Assembly (NCBI GenBank): GCA_020631735.1
Contig: CM036221.1
Span: 15,357,381 to 15,421,380 of the forward strand
Length of the DNA: 64,000 bases
Source of the DNA: Saccharum officinarum
Taxonomy: Eukaryota > Streptophyta > Magnoliopsida > Poales > Poaceae
Reading direction: 5' to 3'
The translations under genes were made by a program, and so were the position numbers. This document shows, one piece after another, positions 32,277 to 44,311 of the stretch. The notes beneath the pieces are model-generated. The model made no database searches. It saw only the letters and a program-made list of their open reading frames with translations, and was not told the DNA's origin. The stretch's first letter is position 1; each line of letters starts with the position of its first letter.

Positions 32277-32969
32277 ATGGCTCCATTCGAAGCTTTATAC
32301 GGTCGTAAGTGTAGAACCCCACTAAACTGGGTAGAAGCTGGTGAGAGGAGATATTATGGTATTGATTTTGTTCATGAAGCTGAGGAACAAGTCCGTACCA
32401 TCCAAAAACATATGGCTGCAGCCCAAGCTAGACAGAAAAGTTATGCTGATCGTCGTAGAAAACCGCTCGAGTTTGAAGTTGGAGACTTCGTTTATCTGAA
32501 AGTTTCTCCAATGAAGAGTGTCCAACGTTTTGGTGTTAAGCGGAAACTTGCGCCACGATACGTGGGTCCTTTCCAAATCATAGGCAAGAGTGGAGCTGTT
32601 GCGTACAAAATCCAGTTACCACCAGAAATGAGTGCCATATTCAACGTCTTCCATGTATCTCAGCTCAAAAAGTGTCTTCGAGTTCCTGAAGAAAGAGTCC
32701 CTTTGGGAGATATAAGGCTAGAATCCGACCTAACTTACGAAGAAAAGCCAGTCCGAGTGATCGATACTCAGGAACGAGTGACTAGAAGCAAAGTGGTTAA
32801 GTGGTATAAAGTAATGTGGAGTAATCAGGGTAGTGAAAGTGATGCTACATGGGAACGGGAGGACTATTTGCGGGATGGTTATAAGGAATTCTATGAAAAA
32901 TGGTACGCTTTCCAAATCTTGGGACGAGATTTTTATAAGGGGGAGGGCTGTAACACCTCAGGTGTTTAG
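32277..32969 (+). pseudogene. Integrase C-terminus with chromodomain, separated by stop and frameshift
   Basis: The frame opens MAPFEALYGRKCRTPLNW, the conserved end of the Ty3/Gypsy integrase core. It continues through the GPF/Y module (KRKLAPRYVGPFQIIGK) and FNVFHVSQLKKC. At about 32735-32890 it has a chromodomain: TYEEKPVRVIDTQER, then WYKVMWSNQ and ATWERED. Chromodomains in this lineage bind methylated histone H3 tails and guide insertion to heterochromatin. The stop codon lies in the 3' LTR. It has no usable start and would originally have been one protein with the upstream gag-pol. Confidence 0.88.
32937..32947 (+). other. Polypurine tract of the chromovirus
   Basis: AAGGGGGAGGG sits one base before the 3' LTR (TGTAACACC at 32949), the expected plus-strand primer site. 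Confidence 0.85.
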
Positions 32970-35900
32970 CTCCTTAATTGCATTGTATTTGCATAAGCAT
33001 AAGCAAGCATCATTCATTTCATGCATAAGCTTATAATATGTAAAACATGCTTTGGAAACATTGCCACATATGTTTATATTTCATGTGAAGTGAGAAGTGA
33101 GTAGTGTGCAAAACATAAGTACCTTATGTGCAATTTCCTTTGTGAGACATGTCAACCACTTTAGTGTAACATAACTAGCAAGTGTTATGCAACACACTCA
33201 TGCAACATGTGCAACATGGGCTTGCAACATTTGGGTGAAAGTATTGAAATACTTGTTCCAAAGAATGTGACACTAGGAACTTTGTGCAACCAATATGTAG
33301 AGTGGTTAATTAGGTCTTATAACACCTTAATTACATTTAGGGTAAGTAGTGGAGCAATGTTCATGTTGACCAAAATTACCAAATTGCCCTTCCAAATGTT
33401 GTTGACTAGGTTGGACCCCTAGAGTGCTCTGGTTTGACCAATTAAAAAGTCTAGTTTAGAGATCTTGCATGGAGGAGCAACCTTAAGCAAAGTTGTAGAG
33501 AATTTCATAAGGAACAAAAGTTCTAATATGGCCATCTCATGAAAATGACCAGAACATGCTCAAAAATGGCCCACAAGTCAGCTTGAGTGGTGATCTACAC
33601 TTAGAAAAATTCTAAGTCTAGAAATTTGGACTTTTCAGTTTCATTGTACCCCACTTTGACACCTTATAACTCACAAACCAGGCCAAACCAGTCCTTGAGC
33701 CAATTGACAAAGTTGGAGCCCTCATGTAGCTCTACAACATTGCCAACATCAACCACGCCTGGTTCTCACTGGTTTGGGAGTTAATCGACGACGAAACTGC
33801 TCTGTCAATCGAACGAGAACGACCTCCATTCAGTAAACGGCGACGCCTTGCAGCCGGCTCGCGTCGTGGCGCTCGGGCAGAGCCCGGTGGCCGCGTGGCG
33901 CTCGCGCCCTGCCATCGCCTCCACGTCGCGAGCTCGCACGCGTGAGTGAAGTGGGAGTCAACACCTCAGTCCCCATCACCCGCGCCCACTCTCCTTCCTC
34001 CTCCCTCTCGCTCTGGTCAGGTTCACCGAGGCGGAGAACGAAGGCGCCATTGTCGCCGCAGCCGCTCTGTGCTCGTGCAAGCTCACCATCGCACCCCCAT
34101 CCTCCAAATCCCGTCCACCGCTCCACCCGAATCCCCTCCACCTCCTCCAACCGTGGCTTGACCGGATTGTGTCGAGGTGAGGGCGAATTTCGTTTTCCGC
34201 CACCGGAAGTCCTCGCTGGCGCACTGTCCGCGCGGCGGCTCACCGTGGCCAGCTCCCTACGGTCACCCTCCAGTCTTCCCGCTAAGTGTTCTGGGTTCCG
34301 GGGTGGGTAAAGCAGCCTAGGTGATGACGCTACCGGTTGGGATGGCCGGCACACGCCGGAACACCGTCGTGTGCTGCCGCGCCATGGCCGCCGGTGCGGT
34401 GCTCACGCGGCCAGCGGCACTCACTCCACCTCTGTCCTCTTCCTTGGCATGGAGAGGTCCGTCATGTCCTCAGCAAGCCGTAGTACACCTCACTTAGGTC
34501 CCTGGCCACCGGAGCTCGCCGGACCGTCACCGGGTGCCGCCTCCGAGCCGCGGTCGCCATGGCCGTCGGAGTTAGGTTGGGATAGGATCAGCCAAACTGG
34601 GTCTGGTCGATGCGGAGGGTCACGGGGAAGCCTTTGGTGCTCTTCCCGTCGCCGGAAGCGCCGTCGTCGACGAGCTTGAGCTCGCCGGAGTCGCGGCCGT
34701 CTTCCCCCTTCGCTCCTCTCCCTCTGACCTGCGGGCCCGCGCTGTCAGCACCCGCGCGCGCGGGATGGCTGAGCAGGCCGCGCGTGTGTCGCGGGCCGCG
34801 CGCGAGCGCCGTGGGCCGCGTCCTTTCCCGGGCCGGCCCAGTATAAAATGAGATCTTTTTCATTTTTATTTATTTTTGCTACAGAATTTTGGTTAAGTTT
34901 GAAAAGTGTAGATCTAGGGTTTTACTTGCTCAAAAATCATGAGATAAATTTTGTTAGGATCTGCATGAGGTGTAGTATTTTAGAAAAATATGAGTTTGCT
35001 ATGTGATGTTTAGTTTTGGGATATTTAAATAGGTCTTTGAAATGTGTTTTAAATGACATGCAAACTTGTTTAAATTATATCTTGAGTTTCAGTGTTCCAA
35101 AAATTATGAAATTTGGTGGGTAGGCTAATTTATACTTGCTCTAGCTCTGGTAAAAATTTGGACAGTAGTGCTTAAGTACTTTTCAAGTTATAATGCTATC
35201 TTGTTATTCTAGGAAATACTTAAATAAATTTTAGTAATTTTTCTACATGTGCAATGTTCTTATAAATTTTTGGAGAATGTCTTGGTACCCTAGAGTGTCT
35301 AAGAAAATTAAGAAATCTGTTGTTTGACACTTTTTACTGTGCTTTGTTATTTATACAAAAATCAGCCTTTTTGGCTTGGGAATTTTGTGTAGGAAGTTCC
35401 TGTGACTAAATTGAGTTCAAAATTTTACAGTAGTCTCTTTTTGGGTCAGAGAGTCCCCTGTAATTTTTGTAGAATTTTAGGAGCAGTTTACATACATGTT
35501 TGAAATTCCACTTAATTACTTAAGTAAATTAAGAAATGAGTTTAAATAAATATTCTAGGTGGCCACACCTTACTTTCTGGTATTTTTGTGACCTTTGTGA
35601 ACTTATAGTAGTATTAGTTTGGTCTTAGAGAATGTTTGCCCCATCAATAAATATTTAATCTTTGCAATTTTAGGTTTTCTGGACAGCTGATAGTATTTCT
35701 AGGTTTGACCTTGGATAAAGGTGGTTGCTGGAAAACTTGTAAATACCAAAGTTATAGTAAAAATTGTAAATGAGCTTGTGTCAAAAATTGGGAGCATTTG
35801 GCTTAGTAGTTTGTGAGTTATTGCTGTTTAAAGTGACAGTCCATAATGACTGCTCTCTGTTTAGAGAGAGCAGATTCTGGAACTTTGGGATTTCGATTAG

Positions 35901-37937
35901 GTAAACTTTGAAATTAAGTGCTGTGGTCTGAAAACAAATTGTGGTGCATTTCTTAAGCTTTCCAGATTGTTTTAGATCATATCTTTTAGAGTTAGGAATC
36001 CTCAGTTATGTCAGAATCTTTGAGCTGCTGTCCAGAATAACTTACTATGGTAACCTAAATAATGTCACTCTTGTATTTATTAGGTGTTAGGGCCTTAACC
36101 GAAGAAGAACAGCTGTATCTTAGGTTGAGTAGCTTAGGTAAGTACTTCTCCACCGGAGAAGAGATTTGCACGTACTAATAAAATAACTTGAATAGAGTAT
36201 TTTATTTCTGAAATGCATTTCATCCCGAGCATGTTGCACCTTTATGCATCCATGATATTTATTGTGCATTCATGCAATAGGTGTACCGGAGGGGGTAACT
36301 CTCCTCGAGTTCGAGCCGGTGATTCCGGAGGAAATCCAGGACCAGCCGGAGCAGCTAGAGGAACCAGCCGGCGACGGAGCTCCTGTCGAAGATCTACCCG
36401 AGTGTCCTGACCACCGGCCTTCGACCTTTCTGAAAGGCAAGCCCCGGTGCATGCTGAACCTACTAATTTATAAATTAATCTTGAGTACTTTTAATTGTTT
36501 ACTGCATTAAGTTGTAGGAGTTATATGAAAACACTTGTTGCATTATACCTGTCCTTGTCCAGATATCGTACTTAATCCTATGTTAGGTTTAGGCACGTGT
36601 CAATGCTTAGCCCTGCTTAGTACGGTAGAAGTCGGGTGATTTTCGGTCATCCGCGAGATGTAGGAAGGAGTCACGAGTGACTTTATGGCTATCGTGGATG
36701 GAACCATGCTTAAAAATGAAATTGAGACCGGGCGGGAGTTCGATAGTACAGCCGCAAGACACTTCACGTCTTGGGTGTGGAGCTATGCCCGTCTGAGTCG
36801 TTTAAGGACCGATTCGCTGTACGTCCTTGAGTCATGTTGAACGCAGTCTAACACTTAGTTGGCCGGATAAGTCGTTCCGACCGCGAAGCCGAGTAATGTG
36901 GTTCAGGCCGGGAATCGAATGGTAGGTTGCTTCTTGGAGGAGAGAAAGGATGTGCTTAGGGACATTGGCGTGAGACCAAGGGGGATTAGAGTCCCTATCA
37001 CCTGGCAGAGTGTCGCCCTTGGGGTCGCGACATTATTCGGACCCGCGATTCCTGAATCATATGAAAAGGTGGCCTGTGCGACCCTGGCAGGGGTCTGCAC
37101 GGTGAGTGTTAGAAATACCCCTCCAGCTGGATAGGAATTCGATTTGAATCGCCGTCGCTCCCGGTTAGTGAGCACTTGACTTGAGCAGCGGCAACGTAGA
37201 TCTCATTAAATAAACTGGTGGTTAAGGGAATGATACAATGTTGCCATAATGATATACCTGCTATGGATATAATAATCATGTTGTTTGATTATAATCAAGT
37301 GCATGTTTAGTACAGGTGCTAAGATAGATGACAGGTAAATGCTAAAAATAACTGCTAGTACAGGTTATAAGAGTTTCAATTACTTATGCCTTTATGCAAA
37401 ATGTTATGTCAGCTAGCCCTTGTGTAAGCCTTGCATAATCCTTGGTGTCATCTTATTTCTGGTTTTCGACGGGTAAGTCTAGCTGAGTACATTCCAGTAC
37501 TCAGGGTTATTCCCTCCTGTTGCAGATGATATGCTCTATCAAGGCTTCTGCAAAACTTGTCTCCACCCCGCGGTGAAGAAGACTAGATCACTTGGGCGTG
37601 ATCATCTTTTATGTACTTTCCTCATGCTGTTACGGGTTGTTGATCATCAAGACTGGCAGTAGTTAAACAAATGGTGTGCGTTTGCTTCCGCTACTTTTAT
37701 AAACTTGGTTTAATAATTGCGACTCCGTATATGTAAACTTATTTCAGAACTACTTGTAAAATGTAACGTATGATGTTGTATGTTGAATGATGCGATCCTG
37801 GTTGTAAGCAAGTTGGTTTGAAATCCTTCGTGGTTTCGATTGACTACCGGGATTATATGGGCTCAAGTTCGAAATTTGAGCACTTCGGTGCTTGTTTTTG
37901 TACTTGTGCTCTTAATATTTTGGTCGGTTCTGTTACA
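32949..37937 (+). repeat. 3' LTR of the chromovirus
   Basis: The LTR is 4989 bp with the same TGTAACA/TGTTACA ends as the 5' LTR. It differs by scattered substitutions and small indels, for example an extra C after the exon-like segment near 36443. The exon-like segments recur at 36084-36137 and 36281-36436 with the same splice signals. Confidence 0.93.
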
Positions 37938-37942
37938 GCCCG
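37938..37942. other. Target site duplication GCCCG (right)
   Basis: It repeats 21493-21497 exactly and restores the Copia 2 sequence on the far side of the insertion. Confidence 0.95.
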
Positions 37943-39583
37943 CGTACCATGTCATCCTTGGCGAGCTGATGAAGCACGTCGAAGTGGAGATGGCGAAGCG
38001 CTCATGCCAGCGCCACGCCTGATCGTCCTTGTGGCCGGTGAGGCAGAGCGACTTGGCTGCATTGAGGTGGAGGATGTAGAGGCGATTGGCGCTGCGGGGA
38101 ACCTTGACGAGTAGCCGCTTGCACCGATCCCAGATCCTCAACACGCCATCCTCAACCTCACCTTCGAGCCTCCATTGTCCAATTGACCGAGGCTCATGAT
38201 CGAGTTGTGAAGCGCCGAGATGTAGTAGACGCCATGGAGCACCCGGTGCTCGCCGGTCTTAGCCTCGAAGATGATGGACCCAACGTTGTGGATCTCCACC
38301 TTTGACTTGTCACCGCCCGACGCACCGTGCTCTGGCCGAAGTGTCTAGGTCGTGAAGAGCTCGCGGTGTCCCGTCATGTGGTGGGTGGCGCCGGTGTCCA
38401 GGTACCAGCCATCAAGCTTGCCACCGCTGGTGCCGGTGTTGAGGAAGACACGGGTCCATAGCTCGTCGAGGTTCAGTTGGCACCGGTGGTGAAGAAGGTC
38501 GAAGCTTGGCACTTGTCGCCGCTCCCTGCTTCATCTAGCTTAGGGAAGCCATGCGCGGAAAATAGAGTAGCGTCCTCATCTGCTTCTGCCACGTGCGCCG
38601 TCACGTCAACTCGCTCACGATTGCCACGTGGAGGATGGGGCAGTCCCCGGCCCAGTGGTCGGCGCGGTTGCAGTTGAGGCAGAGGTCATCTCGATTCACC
38701 CTGCGTTCACCGTCCGCACCTCTTGCCCTGTCTGCTTGCGCCCCGCCGCCACCTCTAGCTCCTCCGCTGTCGCGGTTGTCGTGCGGCTTGTTCTTCTTGC
38801 CGCCGCGGGGCACCAACGACGATCCTTGGACGGCCCGGCATCTTCCTTCTTCTTCTTCTTGTCGAAGGCCCGCCACTGCTCGGCGGTGTACATCAGCTTG
38901 CCGCTAATAGCGGCGGAGTCAGATTTAGGCGCCTGCTCTCTCGTCCTGGACCGACTTGAGCCGCCTGGTGACGTCCTCGATGGTGAGCTGCTCAAAATCT
39001 GATAGCGTCTCGATCGAATTGACGATCTGCGCGTACCTCTTTGGCATGCTCCGGAGGAACTTCTCAACGGCGCGCTCCTCCATGAGGTCGGTGTCACCGT
39101 TGTGCGCCATCTCACCCATCAGGTTGGTTAGCCACATGGCGAAGTCCTCGACTTGCTTGTCGGGCCGAAAGATGAGACCTTCCCACTCTCCTCTGAGTCG
39201 CTGCAGCGTGGTGCGACACACGTGCTTGCCACCGATCCGCCACAGCGCGATGGCGTCCCACGCCATCTTCGCCGTAGGCTTGTCGACGATGGTTGCCGTG
39301 ACGTCGAGAGGCACGGTGGTGCAGAGGGCCTCTAAGGCCCGATCGTCGCTATAGCTGACGCCGCTGACGTGGGCCGATCCCAGAGTTGCCGCGCCTGCAG
39401 CTTCACCTTCATGAGGAGGCTCCACTCGTGGTAGTTGCTGTTGGTGAGCATCGGCCATGGCGTGCCATCCCCGGAGTCGCGGTAGATAGTCTGCTGCACC
39501 GGCGATCGCTCACGACATCCTTGGCGCCACTCTGGTGACGGCGACGGGCGGCGGTGACGCGGACTGCGCAACCTTCCTCCCAC
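37943..39583 (-). pseudogene. Copia 2 gag and protease (5' block)
   Basis: Reading leftward from 39583: gag N-terminus WPMLTNSNYHEWSLLMKV (39480-39380); after a frame change near 39370, the UBN2-type gag core at about 39330-38925 (LEALCTTVPLDV, AMWLTNLMGEM, FLRSMPKRYAQI); the CCHC knuckle CLNCNRADHWAGDC near 38680; and the protease GWYLDTGATHHMTGHREL near 38420-38360. A region before integrase then runs into the chromovirus insertion. The frames are broken in at least two places. Confidence 0.82.
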
Positions 39584-39664
39584 TGACGCCGTCCTCCTGC
39601 TGCTATCTCTGCGCGAAGTGCAACAGCGGCTGGCTACACTGCGGCCTGAGCCGCGGCTGCTACC

Positions 39665-39764
39665 NNNNNNNNNNNNNNNNNNNNNNNNNNNNNNNNNNNN
39701 NNNNNNNNNNNNNNNNNNNNNNNNNNNNNNNNNNNNNNNNNNNNNNNNNNNNNNNNNNNNNNNN
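39665..39764. other. Assembly gap (100 N)
   Basis: One hundred N characters, a conventional gap of unknown true size. The missing 5' LTR and primer site of Copia 2 probably fall here. Confidence 0.99.
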
Positions 39765-40290
39765 GTCGGAGAGATCTAATTGGATTAAGATTTCTAGTTG
39801 TCTTGCTATTAAGTATTTTTCCTATTTAGATTAAGATTCCTATTTCACCCGAAATCGGAGAGATCAAATTTGATTAGGAGACTATAGGCGGGTTTCCATT
39901 CAAAGTTAGTTAAGGGATGGCCAGACAAAAAAATAGGTGGAGAGAAATTTTGCCTTTTAGTATTATATTTAGGATATATAGATATAGATATAGATATAGA
40001 TAGATATAGATATAGATATATAGATATCTTTGCATTTGGATTAAGATCGTATTCCAGTCACTCAGTCGGAGAGATCTAATTGGATTAAGATTCCTAGCTG
40101 TCCTTTATTATATTTTTTTCTATTTGAATTAAGATTCCTATTTACCCGAAATTAGAGAGATCTAATTGGATTAGAATTCCTAGTTATAAAGTGAAGGATC
40201 ATAGGCGGTTTTCCACGTTCACAAAGTTAGTTAAGGGATGGCTGGACAGATAAATAGGTGAAGAGAAATTTTGCCTCTTTAATATTATGT
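39765..40290 (-). repeat. Duplicated Helitron-like 5' ends with GATATA microsatellite
   Basis: Two similar ~210-bp segments (39765-39975 and 40064-40288) share GTCGGAGAGATCTAATTGGA, the AGTTAGTTAAGGGATGG motif and a GAAATTTTGCCTYTTTA end. Between them is a (GATATA)n microsatellite at 39971-40028. The segments look like minus-strand 5' ends of the Helitron-like repeats that follow. Confidence 0.55.
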
Positions 40291-41674
40291 ACTAGCAAAT
40301 ATGCCCGTGTTGCAACGGGAGAAAAAAAAATATCAAACGACTTGTTCGGTTCACCTTATTGCACAACTACAGCAGGCCGCGACAGCTTAATTGGTATACA
40401 TGCTACTTTTGAATGTGACCGCTTGCTACAGCAATCACAAACGGATTGGCTCATCAATAAAGAAAAGGATCGCAATGTTATATATCTATTTTTTTTATCT
40501 TTTTTATAAAATTAAAAGCTATACTTTATTTTATGATGACCATAGTATCCACAATACGAATTAATATTGGCAACAATATAATAATATCATATGAATTCTA
40601 TATTGAATTACAATACAAAATTGAGATTTTTTCTTTCATCGTAGGACACAAAATATTTACTCACAAGTGAATCATAACTTTAGTTTTCATACTATCTATG
40701 TGTTGAGTTAGATATCAAGTTCCATGACTTTTTTTTAAGGATTCATAAAAATATGTAATTTTAATATCTTATTAAAGTAGTTGTCGTCATGTCTCGGTTT
40801 CCACATGTCACCCCTTGTTGAAAGTTGCACTGATATATGCGAATAGCTTAGAGATTTGCATTGTTATGTGCGGACAACTTGGAGAAACATTTGTTTTGTT
40901 TAGATTAGATTAGATGCAAACTGCTCAAAATTTTAGTTTACGATTTGATTAGTTAGGCCATCAGCTAATTGTGTCACAATAATAATTTAATCCTAATTAA
41001 CACCAACAAACTTAGTAATAGAAATATTTATTTAGTAAATAAGGGTCAAAGTTTTTGTATTTATGATTTTATTTTTATAAATAGAGTTACTTCATTGAGA
41101 AACAAAAAACAAAAAAATAAAAACATGAAAAGGGCAGCCCAAGAGTCACGGGACATCAGGTGTCAAGAAGCGGGGGCAACACTTTTCTTGGAGACCTCAC
41201 GTACGGAACCAACAAGGGAAAAAAAAAGAAAGCATTCGATTTTGTTTTCCTTCTTTATTTCTTTATTTATCTCTTGCAAAACACATACTATATATCAGAA
41301 CTCTATCATATGTGCTTCGTCTCTGTTTCTCGTTGTTTCACAATTCACTCATAACGTTTCCTTTTTTTCTGGCCTATTTCATTTTTCTTTTTGTTTCTGT
41401 TTTATCTTCCAAGCGTACTGTACCTAAATTCTATCTCATGTCTTTGAGTTCCGTATATAAAACGAATATTCACAATTCACTCGTAACGTTTCCTTTTTCT
41501 TATGTTTTGGAATCAGACTCCATATCATTCTAGACAAAAACTATTCAAACTCGTATGTGCACGGGTTATATATATGTCCGGAAGGTAGAAACTCTCAATT
41601 GTCCAGTAGTTAAGGGAGACGGACCAAAAATAGATGGACAAAAAAATAGACTAAAAATTTGCCTCTTTATTATT
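40291..41674 (-). mobile_element. Helitron-like element 1 (minus strand)
   Basis: At the left the minus strand ends with a hairpin (CCCGTTGCAACACGGG, plus 40304-40319) followed by ATATTTGCTAGT. A short hairpin a few bases before a CTAG terminus is the mark of Helitron 3' ends. At the right is the family 5' segment (AAAGAGGCAAATTTTTAG on the minus strand). No helicase or other gene is present, so it is non-autonomous. Boundaries are approximate. Confidence 0.6.
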
Positions 41675-43405
41675 ACTAGCAAAACATGCATGTGCGTTGC
41701 AACGGGAGAAAAAACTATCATATATTTATGAAAATGACAACGAAACGGTACACACGCACATGCACACACACACTAATATAAGTTAATGATGCTAATAATA
41801 TATCAATATCCTATTAAAATATATCAAATTAAAATATAATCCCGATATATTTCTTTTTCTCCCAATGCAAAGCATGGAAAAATTTAGACATATTATCATA
41901 ATTTAGTAACTTTAATTTTCACACTATCCATATGTTGTAATAGTTAAATGTTGTGAGGATTCCATAAAAATCTGTAGTTCTAATAAAAATTATAAGACGT
42001 TTGGCATATCTGCATTCATAGCTTTTAATATGAATCTAGACATAATATATATCTATATGCGTAGCAAGAGTTATGAATCTAGAAAAGCCAAACGTCTTAT
42101 AATTTATAACAAAGGGAGTACTTAATTAAAGCTGGTAAGTAGGTAGTTGTTGACGTGTGAACAATTGATTTGTCCATTGATGACTGTGACGGGAGACCTC
42201 TTCTAATTTTTCACGTGGCAGCCCTGGTCGAGGATTACAGAGTTATATTTAGACTAAATTAGGCAATAAACTACTTAAAAGATCTCAGTTAAATAAGGCA
42301 ACAAACTACTTAAGAGATTTCAGTTCACATAATGATCCGTTAGACCATCTGCTAATCTAGGTAACTTGCGGATACAGTTCAAATAAAAAAAACAAAAACG
42401 GATAAATGATAGAAGCAAAGAGAAGCCACGAATTAAAATTCTAAATATAAAACATGGAAATGGAGGACGTTAGTAGGGAAGTAGTTTTATTTTTGCAGAG
42501 AAAAGACGAAACCAAATGAACGGATGAAAAACTAAATTAATATTAGGTATTATAAATAGCAATGGTGTCCGTGCATTATAACGAAACGTATAGGAATCGA
42601 ATCTGGATTATCGCTAGACCTACACGTAAGTTGTTCTAACTTGTATGAATGCGCGTCATGAATACCAGACACATATATACGAGATATGGAGGGTGCAACC
42701 AAAATCCCTAGCGTATGAGATAGGGACTCAAGGAAGAAATTAAGATACATGTTAATTTCTAGAGTCCGATGTATTCATCGTGAACTATTTGCTTTGATAA
42801 CTTGTATTTACGTGAGCTAACATGACCGAAGCTAACATAACCAAATTGAGTTAGAAGTCTATTCAATTTATTAACATAATATCAGAATCAATCTAAAGGA
42901 ACTTCTAGAAGTAGATATAGATAGATAAGATATAGTTATTATTTTTTATAAGAAAAATTGAAAAATATCAGAAAAGAAATAGAAAACAGGAATAAAAAGA
43001 GGCATATCCATGCACCCCAGGAGTCCAATTCGGAATTTTTCTCTTGTGCCGTGTACCACGTGGAAGGTAACGTCTTCATGGAAAAAAAATGGACGCACGG
43101 CGTGAAAAAAACCCGGTGACGTATTCTATTTAAAATAAGCTTGCAACAGGCGTTTGGTATATGGATTTTAAATATTAATGTATCTATTACCTAATAATAA
43201 CACATATGAGCACTTACACAATATGTTTTGGAATTGGACTCTGTGTCACGCTAGACAAGAGCTATTCTAACTCTATGAGCACGGATTGTATATATAAGTG
43301 CAGACGAAAGAAACTCTCCATTGTCCGGTAGCTAGAGGGAGATAGACAAAAAATGGATGGACGAAAAAAGGCCTGAAATTTTGCCTATTTATTATTATAT
43401 GTAGC
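41675..43405 (-). mobile_element. Helitron-like element(s) 2, directly abutting element 1
   Basis: A second minus-strand CCCGTTGCAACGCACATGC...GCTAGT terminus begins at 41675, immediately after the first element. A degenerate third 3'-end motif occurs near 42553-42580, and a further 5'-type segment near 43330-43405. This suggests two related copies placed head to tail or nested. A Stowaway-type palindrome (ATAAGACGTTTGGC / GCCAAACGTCTTAT, about 41990-42121) lies inside. Confidence 0.5.
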
Positions 43406-43710
43406 ACAATCTAGGTCAGCATAAGCGTACACAATACCTTCGTGTTTGGTTGTCCTGCATAGACAAGCGGCGATAAAATTTTGTTTGTTTCTTTATCATG
43501 GCACACATGTTACATGCAGGGCACACTCTAGGTTAGCATAAATGTATGTTGACCTTATGTGTGGTATGTTGCATGCAATCACACAGGCTAACACAACTAC
43601 ATTGAAAATGTATCCAGGACATGGGACCAACATTCACTATAGTCCCGACGACGCTGGACTGGCGCTTCTACGTAGGCCAGACAATCAACGTCAACTAATT
43701 ATAAATTTAT

Positions 43711-44311
43711 GAGTAAATTACATGGCCGGTCCCTAAACTATTGGTGGGGTTTCATCCCGGTCCCCAAACTATCAAAACGACTATTTAGGTCCCTAAACTA
43801 TTACTGAGGTTTCATCTCGGTCCCCAAACTATCGAAACGATCATTTAGGTCCCTAAACTATTGGTGGGGTTTCATCCCGGTCCTCAAACTATCAAAACGG
43901 TCATTTAGGTCCCTAAACTATTGTTGAGGTTTCATCCAGGTCCCCGTCCATGCCCTGAGATGGACAGGAGAGGTGGAAGATGGAGCTGACATGTGGGACC
44001 ATGGGTCACTGACATGTGTGGCCCCACATGTCAGCTCTATCTTCCACCTCTCTCCTGTCCATCTCAGGGTATGGACGGGGACCTGGATGAAACCTCAACA
44101 ATAGTTTAGGGACCTAAATGACCGTTTTGATAGTTTGAGGACCGGGATGAAACCCCACCAATAGTTTAGGGACCTAAATAATTGTTTCGATAGTTTGGGG
44201 ACCGGGATGAAACCTCAGTAATAGTTTAGGGACCTAAATGGTCGTTTTGATAGTTTGAGGACCGGGATGAAACCCCACCAATAGTTTAGGGACCGACTAT
44301 GTAATTTACTC
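43711..44311. mobile_element. Mutator-like foldback element with 60-bp subrepeats
   Basis: The 601-bp element is a near-complete inverted repeat with ends GAGTAAATTACAT / ATGTAATTTACTC and a perfect 9-bp duplication TAAATTTAT on each side (43702-43710 and 44312-44320). Nine bases is the Mutator superfamily signature. Each arm contains four copies of a 60-bp unit (GGTCCCTAAACTATTGGTGG...). The centre near 44000-44020 is a short spacer. No coding capacity. Confidence 0.85.

Larger units (their letters stand above)
21498..37937 (+). mobile_element. Tekay/Del-like chromovirus (Ty3/Gypsy) with an extra H3-tail-like ORF
   Basis: This is a complete-length element of 16,440 bp: 5' LTR, PBS, leader with an extra ORF, gag-pol, chromodomain, polypurine tract and 3' LTR. 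A perfect 5-bp target duplication GCCCG flanks it. Gag-pol order (protease, RT, RNase H, integrase, chromodomain) and the long LTRs place it among chromoviruses, most likely the Tekay/Del lineage. The two LTRs are almost identical by eye, so the insertion is young. Even so, integrase carries a stop and a frameshift, so this copy could move only with help from another. Confidence 0.92.
18438..39664 (-). mobile_element. Copia retrotransposon 2, interrupted by a nested chromovirus
   Basis: Minus-strand Copia domains are split into two blocks: gag and protease at 39583-37943, then integrase, RT and RNase H at 21492-18754. The 21498-37937 chromovirus inserted between them, with GCCCG duplicated on each side. 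The junction falls between protease and the integrase zinc-finger region (FCDTCIITKHRH). A polypurine tract and probable 3' LTR are at the left end. The 5' LTR is missing, and the 100-N assembly gap begins where it should be. Several frame changes show the copy is dead. Confidence 0.85.

Noticed and set aside
39971..40028. GATATA run as a functional element
   Set aside because: An ordinary microsatellite between duplicated repeat ends.
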